Shown in pieces: positions 33,452 through 42,766 of a stretch of 64,000 nucleotides of DNA. This stretch comes from Streptomyces diacarni (GTDB lineage Bacteria; Actinomycetota; Actinomycetes; Streptomycetales; Streptomycetaceae). Location of the stretch: NCBI RefSeq assembly GCF_003323715.1, contig NZ_QOIN01000039.1, positions 269,692 through 333,691 of the forward strand, in the 5' to 3' direction. The notes under the pieces are model-generated. The model was not told the DNA's origin. It saw nothing but the letters and a program-made list of their open reading frames with translations, and made no database searches. Position 1 is the stretch's first letter. Every line of letters starts with the position of its first letter. Both the position numbers and the translations under genes were made by a program.

Positions 33452-34539
33452 CGGGCGCTCCCCAGGGCGGTCAGCGGGTCGACGGAGGTGATGCGGCGGA
33501 TGGACAGGCCGGCCCCCAGCGCGCCGAGCGCGATCATCACGGCCGCGGGGACGAGCACGGTGGCGGGTGTGAGGGCGAACGGCACGGCTGAGCCGGAGAC
33601 GGCGGCGCCGACAGCGGCCGCGAAGGTGGTGCCGATCAGCGTGCCGCCGGTCAGCAGGACGACGGCTTGGCCGAGCGCGTCGCGCAGGAGGTTGCCCGTG
33701 GAGGCGCCGAGGGCCTTCAAGACGGCGACGTCGCCGCTGCGCTGGATGGTCCACACGGTGAAGAAGGCACCGATGACCAGCGCCGAGATGGCGAAGAGGA
33801 ATCCGCGCATCAGTTGCAGCGAACCGTTCTCGGAGGTGTAGGAGCCGATCGCGGACAGCGAGTCGTCCCGCGAGACCGTCCTGGTACCGGCCTGCTGGTC
33901 GACGGCCTGGACATCCGCACCGGAGTCGGTGTGCAGGGCGACGACGGTGGCCGTGGGGGTGTCGGTCTTCTCCGCGGTGGGCGGAGCGATCCGCTGCCAG
34001 GTCCGCAGGCTGGTGTAGACGACCGGGGTGTGGCTGAAGGAGGCCTCACCCCGCACGGCGGAGACGGTCAGCTCGTGCCCGGCGACGGAGAAGGTGTCGC
34101 CCTTCTTCGTGCCGAGTTCCTCGGCGGCGGTGGTGGACAGCACGGCCGAGTGGTCGTCGATCCTGGTGCTGTCGGGGGCCAGCGAGGAGCCGGGCTGGAC
34201 GCCGAAGGCGGAGACCCCAGCGCTCGCCTTGCCCGCGGTGGCCTTGGTGGTGGTGATGCCCAGCGGCTCCGCGCTGGTGACACCGGGCGCGTCGGCCCAC
34301 CTGCGCCACTGGTCGCGGGTGACGGTGGAGTGGGAGTAGGACAGGTCCTTGCCGTCACCGGGCTCGTCGAACGCGATCCTGTCGGCGGACAGGCCGGTGA
34401 TCGCGGAGATGTTCTGCTGTCCCAGCCCGGCGGTCAGTCCCGACAGCAGCCCGACCAGCAGAGTGATGAGCACGATCACGGTACCCATCAGGGCGAACCG
34501 CCCCTTGGCGAACCGGAGGTCCCTCCAGGCGACAAACAC
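33448..34539 (-). CDS. ABC transporter permease, FtsX/MacB type
   Basis: A 363-residue permease, start placed at GTG 34539 (protein begins MFVAWRDLRFAKGRFALMGT); a longer frame to 34611 has a non-membrane-like extension. One TM helix lies near 20-40. An extracytoplasmic domain of about 190 residues follows, and three C-terminal helices (about 235-355) form the FtsX domain, with GDVAVLKALGAS and IRRITSVDPLTAL typical of the family. The divergent two-component system suggests stress- or peptide-triggered control, as in Bce-like or envelope-stress modules. Confidence 0.87.
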   Translation of the reverse strand: MFVAWRDLRFAKGRFALMGTVIVLITLLVGLLSGLTAGLGQQNISAITGLSADRIAFDEPGDGKDLSYSHSTVTRDQWRRWADAPGVTSAEPLGITTTKATAGKASAGVSAFGVQPGSSLAPDSTRIDDHSAVLSTTAAEELGTKKGDTFSVAGHELTVSAVRGEASFSHTPVVYTSLRTWQRIAPPTAEKTDTPTATVVALHTDSGADVQAVDQQAGTRTVSRDDSLSAIGSYTSENGSLQLMRGFLFAISALVIGAFFTVWTIQRSGDVAVLKALGASTGNLLRDALGQAVVLLTGGTLIGTTFAAAVGAAVSGSAVPFALTPATVLVPAAVMIALGALGAGLSIRRITSVDPLTALGSAR

Positions 34540-34628
34540 GTCTTCAGCTGCCCTTCGTACGGTGGAATCGAGGAGGTCTCCACCGTCGCCGCTCCCCCAC
34601 CCGTGGGGCATCGCGCGCAGGACCCCAC

Positions 34629-34641
34629 TTCGCGAGGCGAA
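34629..34641. promoter_or_regulatory. Palindrome between transporter and two-component genes
   Basis: TTCGCGAGGCGAA is a perfect 5-3-5 inverted repeat in the divergent promoter region; a possible binding site for the adjacent response regulator. Confidence 0.35.
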
Positions 34642-34709
34642 AGGTGGCGGCCCGGTTCCCTCTTTCGACAGAGGCCGCCGGCGGGCGATGTTCGTAGGCT
34701 GGAGTGATC

Positions 34710-35918
34710 GTGAATGAGCTGACCCCCACCACCCGGGCCCTGACCTGGTGCCTGCACCTGCTCGTCCTCGGCCTTCTCGCGCTGACCGCCGTCCGTGCCG
34801 TGGCCGACGGCGCGCCGGACGCGGTGGCCGTCATCGCCGTGGCCGCCGTGCTCGGTCTTGTGTACGCGGCGGGACCGCTCCTGCCGGTGTTCAGCCGGTC
34901 CCGCTGGGCGGCCGCCGGTTGGCTGGCCGTCGTGGGCGCCGTGTGGCTGGTGCTGCTGGTGCTGGCCGCCGACGCGGTCTATCTGGCCTTCCCGCTGTTC
35001 TTCCTCCAGCTCCACCTGCTGTCCCGGCGCGCCGGGCTGCTCGCGGTCGTCGTCACCACCGCGGCCGCGGTCGGTGCCTTCGCGGGGCACCGGGGAGGTC
35101 TCACAGCGGCGGTCGCGATCGGCCCCGCCCTGGGAGCGGCGGTGGCGGTGGCCGTGGTGTGGGGATACCAGGCCCTGTACCGCGAGAGCGAACGGCGCCG
35201 ACAGCTGATCGAGGAGCTGACCGCCACCCGGGCCGACCTGGCCGCCGCCCAGCACACGGCGGGCGTCCTGGAAGAGCGCGAACGTCTCGCCAGGGAGATC
35301 CACGACACCCTCGCGCAGGGGCTCTCCAGCATCCAGTTGCTCCTGCGCGCGGCCGAGCGGGCACTGCCGGGTCAGGCGGAGGCCGCCGTCGGCTATGTCG
35401 GTCAGGCCCGTCAGGCCGCCGTGGACAATCTCGCCGAGGCCCGCCGCTTCGTCGCCGCGCTGGCCCCGCCCGCGCTGGAGGGCGGCACGCTGGCCGGGGC
35501 GCTCGAACGGCTGTGTGCCACCACCTCGACCCGCCACCCGCTGACGGTCCGCTTCCACCTCACGGGCCGGCCCGTGCCCCTGTCCACCCCGCACGAGGTC
35601 GCGCTGCTGCGGATCGCCCAGTCGGCACTGTCGAACACGACCCGCCACGCCCGGGCCGGCCGCGCCGAGGTCACCCTCAGCTACCTCGGGGACCGCGTCG
35701 CCGTGGACGTCGTCGACGACGGGATCGGCTTCGACCCGCTGGAAGCACCCGCCTCCGGCGCCGACGCGGGCGGCTACGGGCTGCCTGCCATGCGCGCACG
35801 CCTGCACGCGCTCGGCGGCACCCTCATCGTCGAGTCCACCCCCGGGCACGGCACCGCCCTGGCCGCCCAGCTCCCCACCGACACCGCATCCCCCCGCGAC
35901 GACGAGGCGCACCGATGA
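34710..35918 (+). CDS. Sensor histidine kinase, NarL-partner (HisKA_3) type
   Basis: A 402-residue membrane kinase; GTG 34710 is preferred because GGAG lies six bases upstream, with GTG 34704 as alternative. The N-terminal about 140 residues hold five or six membrane helices with almost no extracellular loop, so it senses within the membrane or through a partner. The dimerisation/phosphoacceptor helix contains ERLAREIHDTLAQGLSSIQL, with the phosphorylated H198. The HATPase domain has DDGIGFDP and GYGLPAMRARLHALGG. The gene is coupled to the response regulator by an ATGA overlap and divergent from the ABC transporter it may control. Confidence 0.92.
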   Translation: MNELTPTTRALTWCLHLLVLGLLALTAVRAVADGAPDAVAVIAVAAVLGLVYAAGPLLPVFSRSRWAAAGWLAVVGAVWLVLLVLAADAVYLAFPLFFLQLHLLSRRAGLLAVVVTTAAAVGAFAGHRGGLTAAVAIGPALGAAVAVAVVWGYQALYRESERRRQLIEELTATRADLAAAQHTAGVLEERERLAREIHDTLAQGLSSIQLLLRAAERALPGQAEAAVGYVGQARQAAVDNLAEARRFVAALAPPALEGGTLAGALERLCATTSTRHPLTVRFHLTGRPVPLSTPHEVALLRIAQSALSNTTRHARAGRAEVTLSYLGDRVAVDVVDDGIGFDPLEAPASGADAGGYGLPAMRARLHALGGTLIVESTPGHGTALAAQLPTDTASPRDDEAHR

Positions 35919-36550
35919 CCGACAGCCCCATCCGCCTGCTGCTCGCCGACGACCACCCCGTGGTGCGGGCCGGCCTGCGCGCCGTCCTGGAGACCGAACC
36001 GGACTTCGTCGTCGCCGCCGAGGCCGCCACCGCCGAGGACGCGGTCGCCCGCGCCGCCGAGGGCGGGATCGACGTCGTCCTGATGGATCTGCAGTTCGGC
36101 TCGGGGATGACGGGCGCCGCGGCCACCGCGGCGATCACGGCCCGACCCGGCGCACCCAGGGTCCTCGTCGTCACCACGTACGGCACTGACGCCGACACCC
36201 TGCCCGCCATCGAGGCGGGCGCCACCGGCTACCTCCTCAAGGACGCCCCGCCCGAGGATCTCGCCGACGCGGTACGGACGGCTGCCGCGGGCCGCACCGC
36301 GCTCGCCCCGGCCGTCGCCGAACGGATCATGCAACGGATGCGCACCCCCGGCAGCTCTCTCACCCAGCGCGAGACCGAGGTCCTCAGCCTGGTCGCCGAA
36401 GGGCTGTCCAACCAGCACATCGGCAGGCGGCTCCACCTCACCGAGGGGACCGTCAAGTCCCATCTGGCGCGCATCTACGCCAAGCTGGACGTCGACTCCC
36501 GCACCGCCGCCGTGGCCGCCGCGGCCAACCTCGGCCTCATCCGCCGCTGA
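35915..36550 (+). CDS. NarL/FixJ-family response regulator
   Basis: A 211-residue regulator starting at ATG 35915. The receiver domain (about 5-125) has the acidic pair ADDHP at 11-15 and phosphoacceptor D58 (VLMDLQFGS). The LuxR-type helix-turn-helix is at about 145-211 (LTQRETEVLSLVAEGLSNQH, then LHLTEGTVKSHLARIYAKL). It forms a two-component pair with the upstream kinase and likely binds the intergenic region before the ABC transporter operon. Confidence 0.93.
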   Translation: MTDSPIRLLLADDHPVVRAGLRAVLETEPDFVVAAEAATAEDAVARAAEGGIDVVLMDLQFGSGMTGAAATAAITARPGAPRVLVVTTYGTDADTLPAIEAGATGYLLKDAPPEDLADAVRTAAAGRTALAPAVAERIMQRMRTPGSSLTQRETEVLSLVAEGLSNQHIGRRLHLTEGTVKSHLARIYAKLDVDSRTAAVAAAANLGLIRR

Positions 36551-36609
36551 AGCGCACCGCCCGGCGGGACACATCGCGCCTGCTCAGGCTCTGCTTCCGG
36601 TGGCGGCCC

Positions 36610-37119
36610 TCAGTCCTCGGGCAGCGGCTCGCCGCACCGGTAGCAAAACCGCGCGTCGCGCTCCGTGGCGAGCCGCCCGCACGCGTCGCAGACCCGGTTG
36701 AGCAGGCAGGCGGCCTCGCCTGCCTCTCCTGCCCCGCCGCCGGGCCGCCCGATGGCGAGGCCCGGACGGCGGCGATGGACGCTGAGGTACATCAGCCCCC
36801 GCTCGCCGGCCGACAGGGCCCGGCGGCTGCCGTGGCTCAGCCACACGACCGAACCGGCCCGCAGGGTTTCCGTGCCGCTGTCGGTCTCCAGCCGGCCGCT
36901 TCCGTCCGTGACGTACAACAGCACGTCCAGATCGGGTTCGACAAAGGCGCCGACCTCGGCGCCCGGCGCCAGACGCACCAGGTTGGCGTCCAGTTGGCGG
37001 CCCGGGCGGTCGAGTCGCCACAGCGTCCCTCCCCCGTCAGCGGGCAGCTGAGGCAGCAGTTCCGTCAGCTGTGCCAGTACGCCCGACGCCGGGGTGTGTG
37101 CCGCGCCGTTGTCCACCAT
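36610..37119 (-). CDS. Cupin-like protein with C-terminal zinc ribbon
   Basis: A 169-residue protein; ATG 37119 (or GTG 37116, with GGAGGT just upstream) is preferred to the longer frame to 37158. Residues about 25-115 form a cupin-like beta barrel (VRLAPGAEVGAFVEPDLDVL, GSGRLETDSGTETLRAGSVV). The C-terminal about 30 residues are a zinc ribbon with CDACG and CYRCG knuckles. The barrel lacks an obvious His-rich metal site. Fusion of these two modules suggests a small-molecule or nucleotide sensing role, but this is not known. It is convergent with the response regulator. Confidence 0.7.
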   Translation of the reverse strand: MVDNGAAHTPASGVLAQLTELLPQLPADGGGTLWRLDRPGRQLDANLVRLAPGAEVGAFVEPDLDVLLYVTDGSGRLETDSGTETLRAGSVVWLSHGSRRALSAGERGLMYLSVHRRRPGLAIGRPGGGAGEAGEAACLLNRVCDACGRLATERDARFCYRCGEPLPED

Positions 37120-37317
37120 GACCTCCGATGTGCGGGCCGGCCCCGCGCCGTTTCCCATCGCGCCGCCCGCGGGCGCGTCGTCCTCATGTTCTCAAGTCCG
37201 CATTTCCTCAAGTCCGCGAGCGGGACGGACCTCGACGTCACGCCGCTCCCCGGCGCCGCTCCCCCGCACGCCCGGGGCGGGTACGGGCTCGGGTCGCGCA
37301 TGGGATGAACTGGGGAC

Positions 37318-38736
37318 ATGACCGAACCGCGTGAGACCACTGACGTCCCCTCCCGCCACCCGTACGAAGAGCTGCTCCCCCTCACCCGGCGGGCGCTGTC
37401 CCACCGCCTGGCCACGGCGCAGGCACAGGGGCGGGCGCCCTCGCTGGCAGCGGCCGTGGCCCGGGGCGGGGAGCTCGTGTGGACGGGAGCCAGGAGCGGC
37501 GTCGGTGAGGACGGGCCCGACGAGAACACCCAGTACCGCATCGGGTCGATCACCAAGACGTTCACCGCTGTCCTGGTCATGCGGCTGCGCGACGAAGGCG
37601 TGCTCGCTCTCTCCGACCCGCTGGAGCGGCATCTGCCGGGCACCGGCGTCGGCCACGTGACGCTCGCCCAGTTGCTCTCGCACACCGGTGGCCTCGCCGC
37701 CGAGACGCCGGGGCCCTGGTGGGAGCGGAGCCCGGCGACGCTGCGCCCCGAGTTGTCCGACGTGCTGGGCGACCAGCCGCTCAAGCATCCGACGGGGCAC
37801 CGCCATCACTACTCCAACCCCGGGTACACCCTGCTCGGCTCGCTCGTCGAAGCCGTCCGCCGCGCGCCCTGGCACGAGGTGCTGCGACGGGAGGTACTCA
37901 CCCCACTGGGGCTGCACAGGACGGGGCCGCGGCCCGAGGAAACGTACGCCAGGGGCTGGGCAGTGCACCCTTGGGCGGACGTGCTCCAGGCGGAGCCCGC
38001 CCAGGACCTGGGCCTGATGGCGGCCGCGGGCCAGCTGTGGTCCACCACCGCCGATCTCGCCCGGTTCGCGGGCTTCCTGCTGCGCGGCGACGAGCGCGTC
38101 CTGTGCGTCGAGTCCCTCCGGGAGATGCGGGTGCCCCACGCGCCGGCCGCGGCCGGGGACTGGGGCCGTACCTACGGGTTGGGCCTGGCCCTCACGCGGC
38201 AGCACGGCCGCTCCCTGTCCGGACACTCGGGTTCGCTACCGGGCTATCTCGCGGCGCTGTGGACGTGTGAGGAGGAGGACCTGGCGGCGGTGGTCCTCGC
38301 CAACTGCACCTCGGGGCCCGCCGTCGAGACGGTGGCCGCCGATCTGGTCCGGACGGTGGCGGACGCGGAGCCCCTCTTCCCCGAGCCGTGGCGCCCCCTG
38401 CCCGAGGTCGATCCCGTGCTGCTGGAGGTGGCAGGGCCCTGGTACTGGGGGACCCAGGTGATCGGGGTGCGCCTGCGGGCGGGTGGCGCACTCGAACTGG
38501 GGCCGCTGTCGGGCACCGGTCGGCGCTCCTTGTTCAGGCCCGAGGACGACGGCACCTGGACGGGTCTTGAGGGGTACTACGCCGGAGAGCGCCTGGAGGC
38601 GGTACGGCGTCCCGACGGTTCGGTCAGCCACCTGGACCTGGGCTCGTTCGTCTTCACCCGCGCCCCCTACGACCCGCAGGCACCGGTGCCCGGCGGGGTG
38701 GACCCGCACGGCTGGCGTGGCCTCTCCCAGCTGTGA
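37318..38736 (+). CDS. Serine hydrolase of the beta-lactamase/PBP-like family
   Basis: A 472-residue protein starting at ATG 37318. It has the SxxK nucleophile motif (RIGSITKTFTAVLVMRLRDE, Ser near residue 77), a YSN motif (HHYSNPGYTLLGSLVEA) and the GHSGSLPGY loop that replaces KTG, which place it in the class C beta-lactamase/esterase EstB-like family. There is no signal peptide, so it is probably cytosolic and an esterase or peptidase rather than a resistance enzyme. About 110 C-terminal residues form an extra beta-rich domain (GPWYWGTQVIGVRLRAGGAL onwards) seen in some actinobacterial members. A strong terminator follows. Confidence 0.85.
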   Translation: MTEPRETTDVPSRHPYEELLPLTRRALSHRLATAQAQGRAPSLAAAVARGGELVWTGARSGVGEDGPDENTQYRIGSITKTFTAVLVMRLRDEGVLALSDPLERHLPGTGVGHVTLAQLLSHTGGLAAETPGPWWERSPATLRPELSDVLGDQPLKHPTGHRHHYSNPGYTLLGSLVEAVRRAPWHEVLRREVLTPLGLHRTGPRPEETYARGWAVHPWADVLQAEPAQDLGLMAAAGQLWSTTADLARFAGFLLRGDERVLCVESLREMRVPHAPAAAGDWGRTYGLGLALTRQHGRSLSGHSGSLPGYLAALWTCEEEDLAAVVLANCTSGPAVETVAADLVRTVADAEPLFPEPWRPLPEVDPVLLEVAGPWYWGTQVIGVRLRAGGALELGPLSGTGRRSLFRPEDDGTWTGLEGYYAGERLEAVRRPDGSVSHLDLGSFVFTRAPYDPQAPVPGGVDPHGWRGLSQL

Positions 38737-38758
38737 CCACGTCACGCAATGCCGCCAC

Positions 38759-38790
38759 CACCCCCGGGCGCGCCGAGGCGACCGGGGGTG
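38759..38790 (+). terminator. Stem-loop terminator after the serine hydrolase gene
   Basis: CACCCCCGG (38759-38767) pairs perfectly with CCGGGGGTG (38782-38790) around a 14-base loop, 22 bp after the stop codon. Confidence 0.7.
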
Positions 38791-38871
38791 TGCCCGGGGG
38801 CGGCGGCGGAGGTGCCGAATCCGTGTTCCGCCTTCCGTGCCGGCGCGGCCGTCCCAGGTCCGGAGCGTCAG

Positions 38872-39471
38872 TTGCGTGACGTGGAGGTGACGGACGAGGA
38901 CGAGGCCCAGCGGTGGCGTCGGCGTGCCGCCGACGCCACCGCGCTGGTCAGCCAGACCCGGGCGGCTCTGCGCGCCACCGTCGAGGGGCGCTACTACAAC
39001 CCGCGCAGGTTCCTCCCGCACAACCGCCGCCACAAGACCTTCGACGGCTATCGGGAGGTGATCGACGCGCTCGAACGCGTCGCCCACCAGACCGCCTCCC
39101 TCACCCGCACGCTCTACCAGTGGCCGCAGGACGAGACGGGCACCGACCGCGACGGCTTCCTGCGCGACTACGCCGACCTGCTGGAGGCCCTCGCCGACAT
39201 CACCGACCGGTTCAGCGCGATCGACGAGGAGCACCTGACCGACCAGGCCGAGGAGCTGTGCGAGGCGGCCAAGACCGCCCAGGACAAGCGCGCCCGGCTC
39301 GTCGAGCGCACCGAGGACACTTCGCTGCCGCTGGGCGATCCCTCGCGGCCCTACGGCATCCTCCTCGCCGAGGCGACACGGCTGACCGAGGAGGCCCAGC
39401 ACTCCTGCGACAGCCTGCGGCACGCCACCGCCAGTTCCTCCACAGCGAGCGGCGGCGGCAGCGACAGCTGA
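38872..39471 (+). CDS. Helical cytoplasmic protein of unknown function
   Basis: About 199 residues. The start is uncertain: TTG 38872 has GGAG six bases upstream, while GTG 38881 and 38887 are alternatives; frames further left run through a terminator hairpin and are unlikely. The protein is almost entirely helical and highly charged (TDEDEAQRWRRRAADATALV, then a long run of amphipathic helices) and ends in a Ser/Gly-rich tail. It somewhat resembles soluble C-terminal segments of aromatic-acid exporter-type proteins, but I do not recognise the family. It is followed by the second urease operon, with 180 bp between. Confidence 0.6.
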   Translation: MRDVEVTDEDEAQRWRRRAADATALVSQTRAALRATVEGRYYNPRRFLPHNRRHKTFDGYREVIDALERVAHQTASLTRTLYQWPQDETGTDRDGFLRDYADLLEALADITDRFSAIDEEHLTDQAEELCEAAKTAQDKRARLVERTEDTSLPLGDPSRPYGILLAEATRLTEEAQHSCDSLRHATASSSTASGGGSDS

Positions 39472-39587
39472 GGACCGGCCCCGCACGCGTCGCCCGCGTG
39501 CGCGTCCACACAGGGCTCACGGGGGGAATCTCCGCGCAAGGTGCCCTGTGTCTGTTCGGAGACCACCCCGGGCGCCAGTACGGTTTG

Positions 39588-39602
39588 CCCCGCTAAGCGG
39601 GT
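39588..39602. promoter_or_regulatory. CCCGCTAAGCGGG palindrome upstream of ureA2
   Basis: A perfect 6-1-6 inverted repeat (core 39589-39601), 50 bp before the ureA2 start. Its core is the same as the IclR-type palindrome at 2407-2421 apart from the central base. It could be an operator, or a small hairpin in the leader. Confidence 0.45.
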
Positions 39603-39651
39603 TCTCGTCGTCCATGGCGGAGTGACGGCCGGTTCGGAGGGTCTTTCGACG

Positions 39652-39954
39652 ATGTTGTTGACGGTCAAGGAGCAGGAGGGCCTCCTGATCCACACCGCTG
39701 CCGAGGTGGCACGGCAGCGCCGGGCCCGTGGGCTGCGGCTCAACCTGCCGGAGGCCACAGCGGTGATCTCGCAGTTCCTCCTGGAGGGCGCACGGGACGG
39801 CCGGATGAAGGCCGATCTGCAAAGCGCCGCCCGCGCGGTGCTGAGCCGGGACGACGTCATGGAGGGCGTTCCCGAGATGCTGCACCAGGTGCACGTCGAG
39901 GCGACCTTCCCCGACGGCACCAAGCTGCTGACGGTCCCGGAGCCGATCCAGTGA
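39652..39954 (+). CDS. ureA: Urease gamma subunit UreA (cluster 2)
   Basis: A 100-residue protein starting at ATG 39652 with GGAGGG about 11 bases upstream. It shows [40 protein letters not shown] and [20 protein letters not shown], which match the family throughout. It is clearly paralogous to, but well diverged from, the UreA at 13215-13517. It is first in the plus-strand operon ureA-B-C-F-D-G; its stop overlaps the ureB start (GTGA). Confidence 0.95.
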   Translation: MLLTVKEQEGLLIHTAAEVARQRRARGLRLNLPEATAVISQFLLEGARDGRMKADLQSAARAVLSRDDVMEGVPEMLHQVHVEATFPDGTKLLTVPEPIQ

Positions 39955-40376
39955 GCCCCGACTCGCGCAAACGTCCAGGGTCCGGCGAACAGGTCCCGCT
40001 GGGGTCGGGAAAGGGCGCCCCGGTCGGCGCCACCCAGCCGGGCGCCAACACCGCCGCCTCTCCCGGAGTCCCGGGGGAGATCCGCTACGGAGAGGGCCCT
40101 GTGGTGCTCAACGCCGGCCGGGAGGTGACCACGGTGCGCGTGGTCAACACCGCCGACCGGCCGATCACCGTGGGGTCCCACTACCACTTCGCCGAGGCCA
40201 ACCCGGCGCTGGAGTTCGATCGCGAAGCCGCCTGGGGCAAGCACCTGAACCTCCTGGCCGGAGGGATGACGCGCTTCGACCCCGGCACTACGGCGGACGT
40301 GGCCCTCGTCCCGTTCGCCGGGCGGCGGATCGCGGCGGGCTTCCGAGGCGAGTGCGAGGGGAACCTGGATGACTGA
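39951..40376 (+). CDS. ureB: Urease beta subunit UreB (cluster 2), N-terminally extended
   Basis: A 141-residue protein from GTG 39951. The first about 38 residues ([20 protein letters not shown] onwards) are a Gly/Pro/Ser-rich extension absent from standard UreB. The conserved part begins at [11 protein letters not shown] and includes [20 protein letters not shown] and [13 protein letters not shown]. No internal ATG or GTG with a better site precedes the core, and the GTGA overlap supports the long start. The tail ends cleanly (EGNLDD), unlike cluster 1 UreB. Confidence 0.92.
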   Translation: MSPDSRKRPGSGEQVPLGSGKGAPVGATQPGANTAASPGVPGEIRYGEGPVVLNAGREVTTVRVVNTADRPITVGSHYHFAEANPALEFDREAAWGKHLNLLAGGMTRFDPGTTADVALVPFAGRRIAAGFRGECEGNLDD

Positions 40377-42078
40377 GATCACGCGCGAGGAGTACGTCGC
40401 CTCGCTCGGCCCGACCACGGGCGACCGCCTCCGGCTCGCGGACACGGACCTGTTCATCGAGATCGAGGAGGACAGGTGCGTCGGCGGCGACGAAGTCGTC
40501 TTCGGCGGCGGCAAGTCCGGCCGTGAGTCGCAGGGCCAGTCGCACACTCCGCGCTCCCAGGGGACGCCGGACCTCGTCATCGTCGGCGTGGTGGTGCTCG
40601 ACCACCAGGGCGTCGTCAAGGCCGATGTCGGCATCCGGGACGGCCGCTTCGTCGCCGTCGGCAAGTCGGGAAACCCCGACACCATGGACGGCGTGCACCC
40701 GGATCTGGTCATCGGCCCCTCGACGGAGCTGATGAACGGCGTCGGCCTGATCATGACGGCCGGAGCCATCGACACCCATGTCCACTTCGTGTCGCCCGCG
40801 ATGTGCCCCGTCGCCCTGGAGGCCGGGGTGACCACCCTGGTCGGGGGCGGCAGCGGGCCGACGGACGGCTCGAAGGCCACTTTGGCCACACCGGGCGCCT
40901 GGTGGCTTGAGCGCATGTTCGAGGCCTTCGACCCCTGGCCCGTCAACGTGGCCTTCCTCGGCCGCGGTACCACCGTGAACGAGGAAGCGCTGTGGGAACA
41001 GCTGCGCGCGGGCGCGGCAGGCCTCAAGGTCCACGAGGACTGGGGCGCCACCCCGGCCGTGGTGGACGCCGCCCTGACGGTGGCCGACGCCTCCGGCGTC
41101 CAGGTCGCCATCCACAGCGACACCCTCAACGAGGCCGGCTTCGTGGACGACCTGCTGCGCACGGTGGCGGGCCGTACCTTCCACAGCTTCCACACCGAGG
41201 GCGCGGGCGGGGGCCACGCCCCGGACATCATCCGGATCGCCGGGGAACGCAACGTGCTGCCCTCCTCGACGACCCCGACCCGCCCCTTCACCGTCAACAC
41301 CGCCGACGAACAGCTCGACATGGTGCTCGTCGCACACCACCTCAACCCGCGGATCCCCGCCGAGCTCGGTTTCGCCGAGTCCCGGGTACGCGCGTCGACG
41401 ATCGCGGCCGAGGACATCCTGCAGGACATCGGAGCCATCTCCACGATGTCCTCGGACGCGCAGGCCATGGGCCGGCTGGGCGAGACGGTGCTGCGCACCT
41501 GGCAGACGGCCCACGCTATGAAGAACCTCCGCGGCCCGCTGCCCGGTGACGGCCGGGCCGACAACGAGCGGGCCAAGCGGTACGTCGCGAAGTACACCAT
41601 CTGCCCTGCCGTCACCCACGGTCTCGACCACGAGGTGGGTTCGATCGCGCCGGGCAAGCTGGCCGACTTCGTGCTGTGGGAACCGCCGCTGTTCGGGATC
41701 AAACCGACGTCGGTGTTCAAAGGCGGTATGGCCGCCGTCGCGCTGCTGGGCGATCCGAACGCCTCGGTGCCCACCCCGCAGCCCGTCCTGCCCCGCCTGG
41801 GCTACAACTCCCACACGAGAGCGGCCCAGGCCACCAGCGTCGCCTTCGTCTCGTCGGCCGCCGTCGAGGACGGCCTCGCGGACCGGCTCGCGGTGCACAG
41901 GCCGCTCGTCGCGGTCCGGGACGTCAGGGGCCGCACCAAGGCGGATCTGCCCCGCAACGACGCGCTGCCGCGAATCGACGTGGACCCCGACACCTTCTCC
42001 GTCCACATCGACGGCGAACTCGTCGACCACGAACCGCTCACCGAACTCCCCATGAGCCAGCGTTACTTCCTCTACTGA
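40369..42078 (+). CDS. ureC: Urease alpha subunit UreC (cluster 2), flap Cys replaced by Ala
   Basis: A 569-residue catalytic subunit starting at ATG 40369, overlapping ureB by 8 bp. Nickel ligands H137, H139, K220, H222, H249, H275 and D363 are all present ([42 protein letters not shown]). The flap reads VAHHLNP, so the usual Cys322 is Ala while His323 remains. In well-studied ureases this Cys is not essential but tunes activity and is the target of thiol reagents and heavy metals. Apart from the first His region ([14 protein letters not shown]) the rest is ordinary. The enzyme should be active and less thiol-sensitive than the cluster 1 enzyme; that is inference. Confidence 0.96.
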   Translation: MTEITREEYVASLGPTTGDRLRLADTDLFIEIEEDRCVGGDEVVFGGGKSGRESQGQSHTPRSQGTPDLVIVGVVVLDHQGVVKADVGIRDGRFVAVGKSGNPDTMDGVHPDLVIGPSTELMNGVGLIMTAGAIDTHVHFVSPAMCPVALEAGVTTLVGGGSGPTDGSKATLATPGAWWLERMFEAFDPWPVNVAFLGRGTTVNEEALWEQLRAGAAGLKVHEDWGATPAVVDAALTVADASGVQVAIHSDTLNEAGFVDDLLRTVAGRTFHSFHTEGAGGGHAPDIIRIAGERNVLPSSTTPTRPFTVNTADEQLDMVLVAHHLNPRIPAELGFAESRVRASTIAAEDILQDIGAISTMSSDAQAMGRLGETVLRTWQTAHAMKNLRGPLPGDGRADNERAKRYVAKYTICPAVTHGLDHEVGSIAPGKLADFVLWEPPLFGIKPTSVFKGGMAAVALLGDPNASVPTPQPVLPRLGYNSHTRAAQATSVAFVSSAAVEDGLADRLAVHRPLVAVRDVRGRTKADLPRNDALPRIDVDPDTFSVHIDGELVDHEPLTELPMSQRYFLY

Positions 42079-42091
42079 GCGGCCCTCACCG

Positions 42092-42766
42092 ATGACCGCC
42101 CGAGCCGCCCTCCTGCTGTTCGCCGACGGCCGCCTCCCCGCCGGCGGCTACGCCCACTCGGGCGGCCTCGAGGAGTCCGTCAGGACGGGGCGGGTCCGCG
42201 ACGCCCAGAGCCTGGAGTCCTTCCTCGAAGGCCGGGCCCGCACCGTCGGCCTGGTCTTGGCCGCCTTCGCCGCCAGATCCTGCCGGGCTGCGCGCGACCC
42301 CGATCCGCTGCCGGAACTGGAGGTCCTGGACGCCGAGCTGGATGCCAGGACGCCTTCTCCCGCACAGCGGGAGACCTCTCGGCAGCTCGGCCGCCAGCTG
42401 CACCGCCTGCTGACGGGCATGGCACACCACCCCCTTCTGGAACGGCTTCCGCGCGCCCCGCATCAGCCGCTCGTTCTCGGTGCGGCCTGCGGTCTGTACG
42501 GCCTGCGGCCACTCGACGCGGCCCTCGCGGCCCTCCACGAGTCGGTGACCGGCCCGGCGGTCGCCGCCGTCCGCCTCATGAGCATCGACCCGTTCCGCAC
42601 CCACGCCGCGCTCGCCCGCATCGCCCCGTCGCTGGACCGGCTCGCCGAGCGCGCCCTCGAGCACTGCGACGGATCTCCGCACGACATGCCGGCCGCCGCG
42701 GCCCCGCTGCTGGACGTCGTCGCGGAAGTGCACGCCACCCGCAGCGAACGGCTGTTCGCCTCGTGA
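42092..42766 (+). CDS. ureF: Urease accessory protein UreF (cluster 2)
   Basis: A 224-residue helical protein starting at ATG 42092, 13 bp after ureC. DGRLPAGGYAHSGGLEESVR near the N-terminus is the UreF signature, here closer to the common form than the cluster 1 copy. The C-terminus ends [16 protein letters not shown], like other UreF tails. Its stop overlaps the ureD start (GTGA). Confidence 0.93.
   Translation: MTARAALLLFADGRLPAGGYAHSGGLEESVRTGRVRDAQSLESFLEGRARTVGLVLAAFAARSCRAARDPDPLPELEVLDAELDARTPSPAQRETSRQLGRQLHRLLTGMAHHPLLERLPRAPHQPLVLGAACGLYGLRPLDAALAALHESVTGPAVAAVRLMSIDPFRTHAALARIAPSLDRLAERALEHCDGSPHDMPAAAAPLLDVVAEVHATRSERLFAS

Noticed and set aside
37195..37225. A further IclR-type palindrome near GTCCGCGAGCGGGAC
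   Set aside because: Only the right half matches TCCCGCTNAGCGGGA and the spacing of the left half is wrong.
37318..38736. An antibiotic-resistance beta-lactamase
   Set aside because: SxxK and YxN motifs are shared with esterases and peptidases, there is no signal peptide, and the third motif is HSG rather than KTG.
38749..38871. Extending the helical protein gene upstream to an ATG at 38749
   Set aside because: The added residues are Pro/Gly/Ala-rich and the DNA forms a strong terminator hairpin at 38759-38790.
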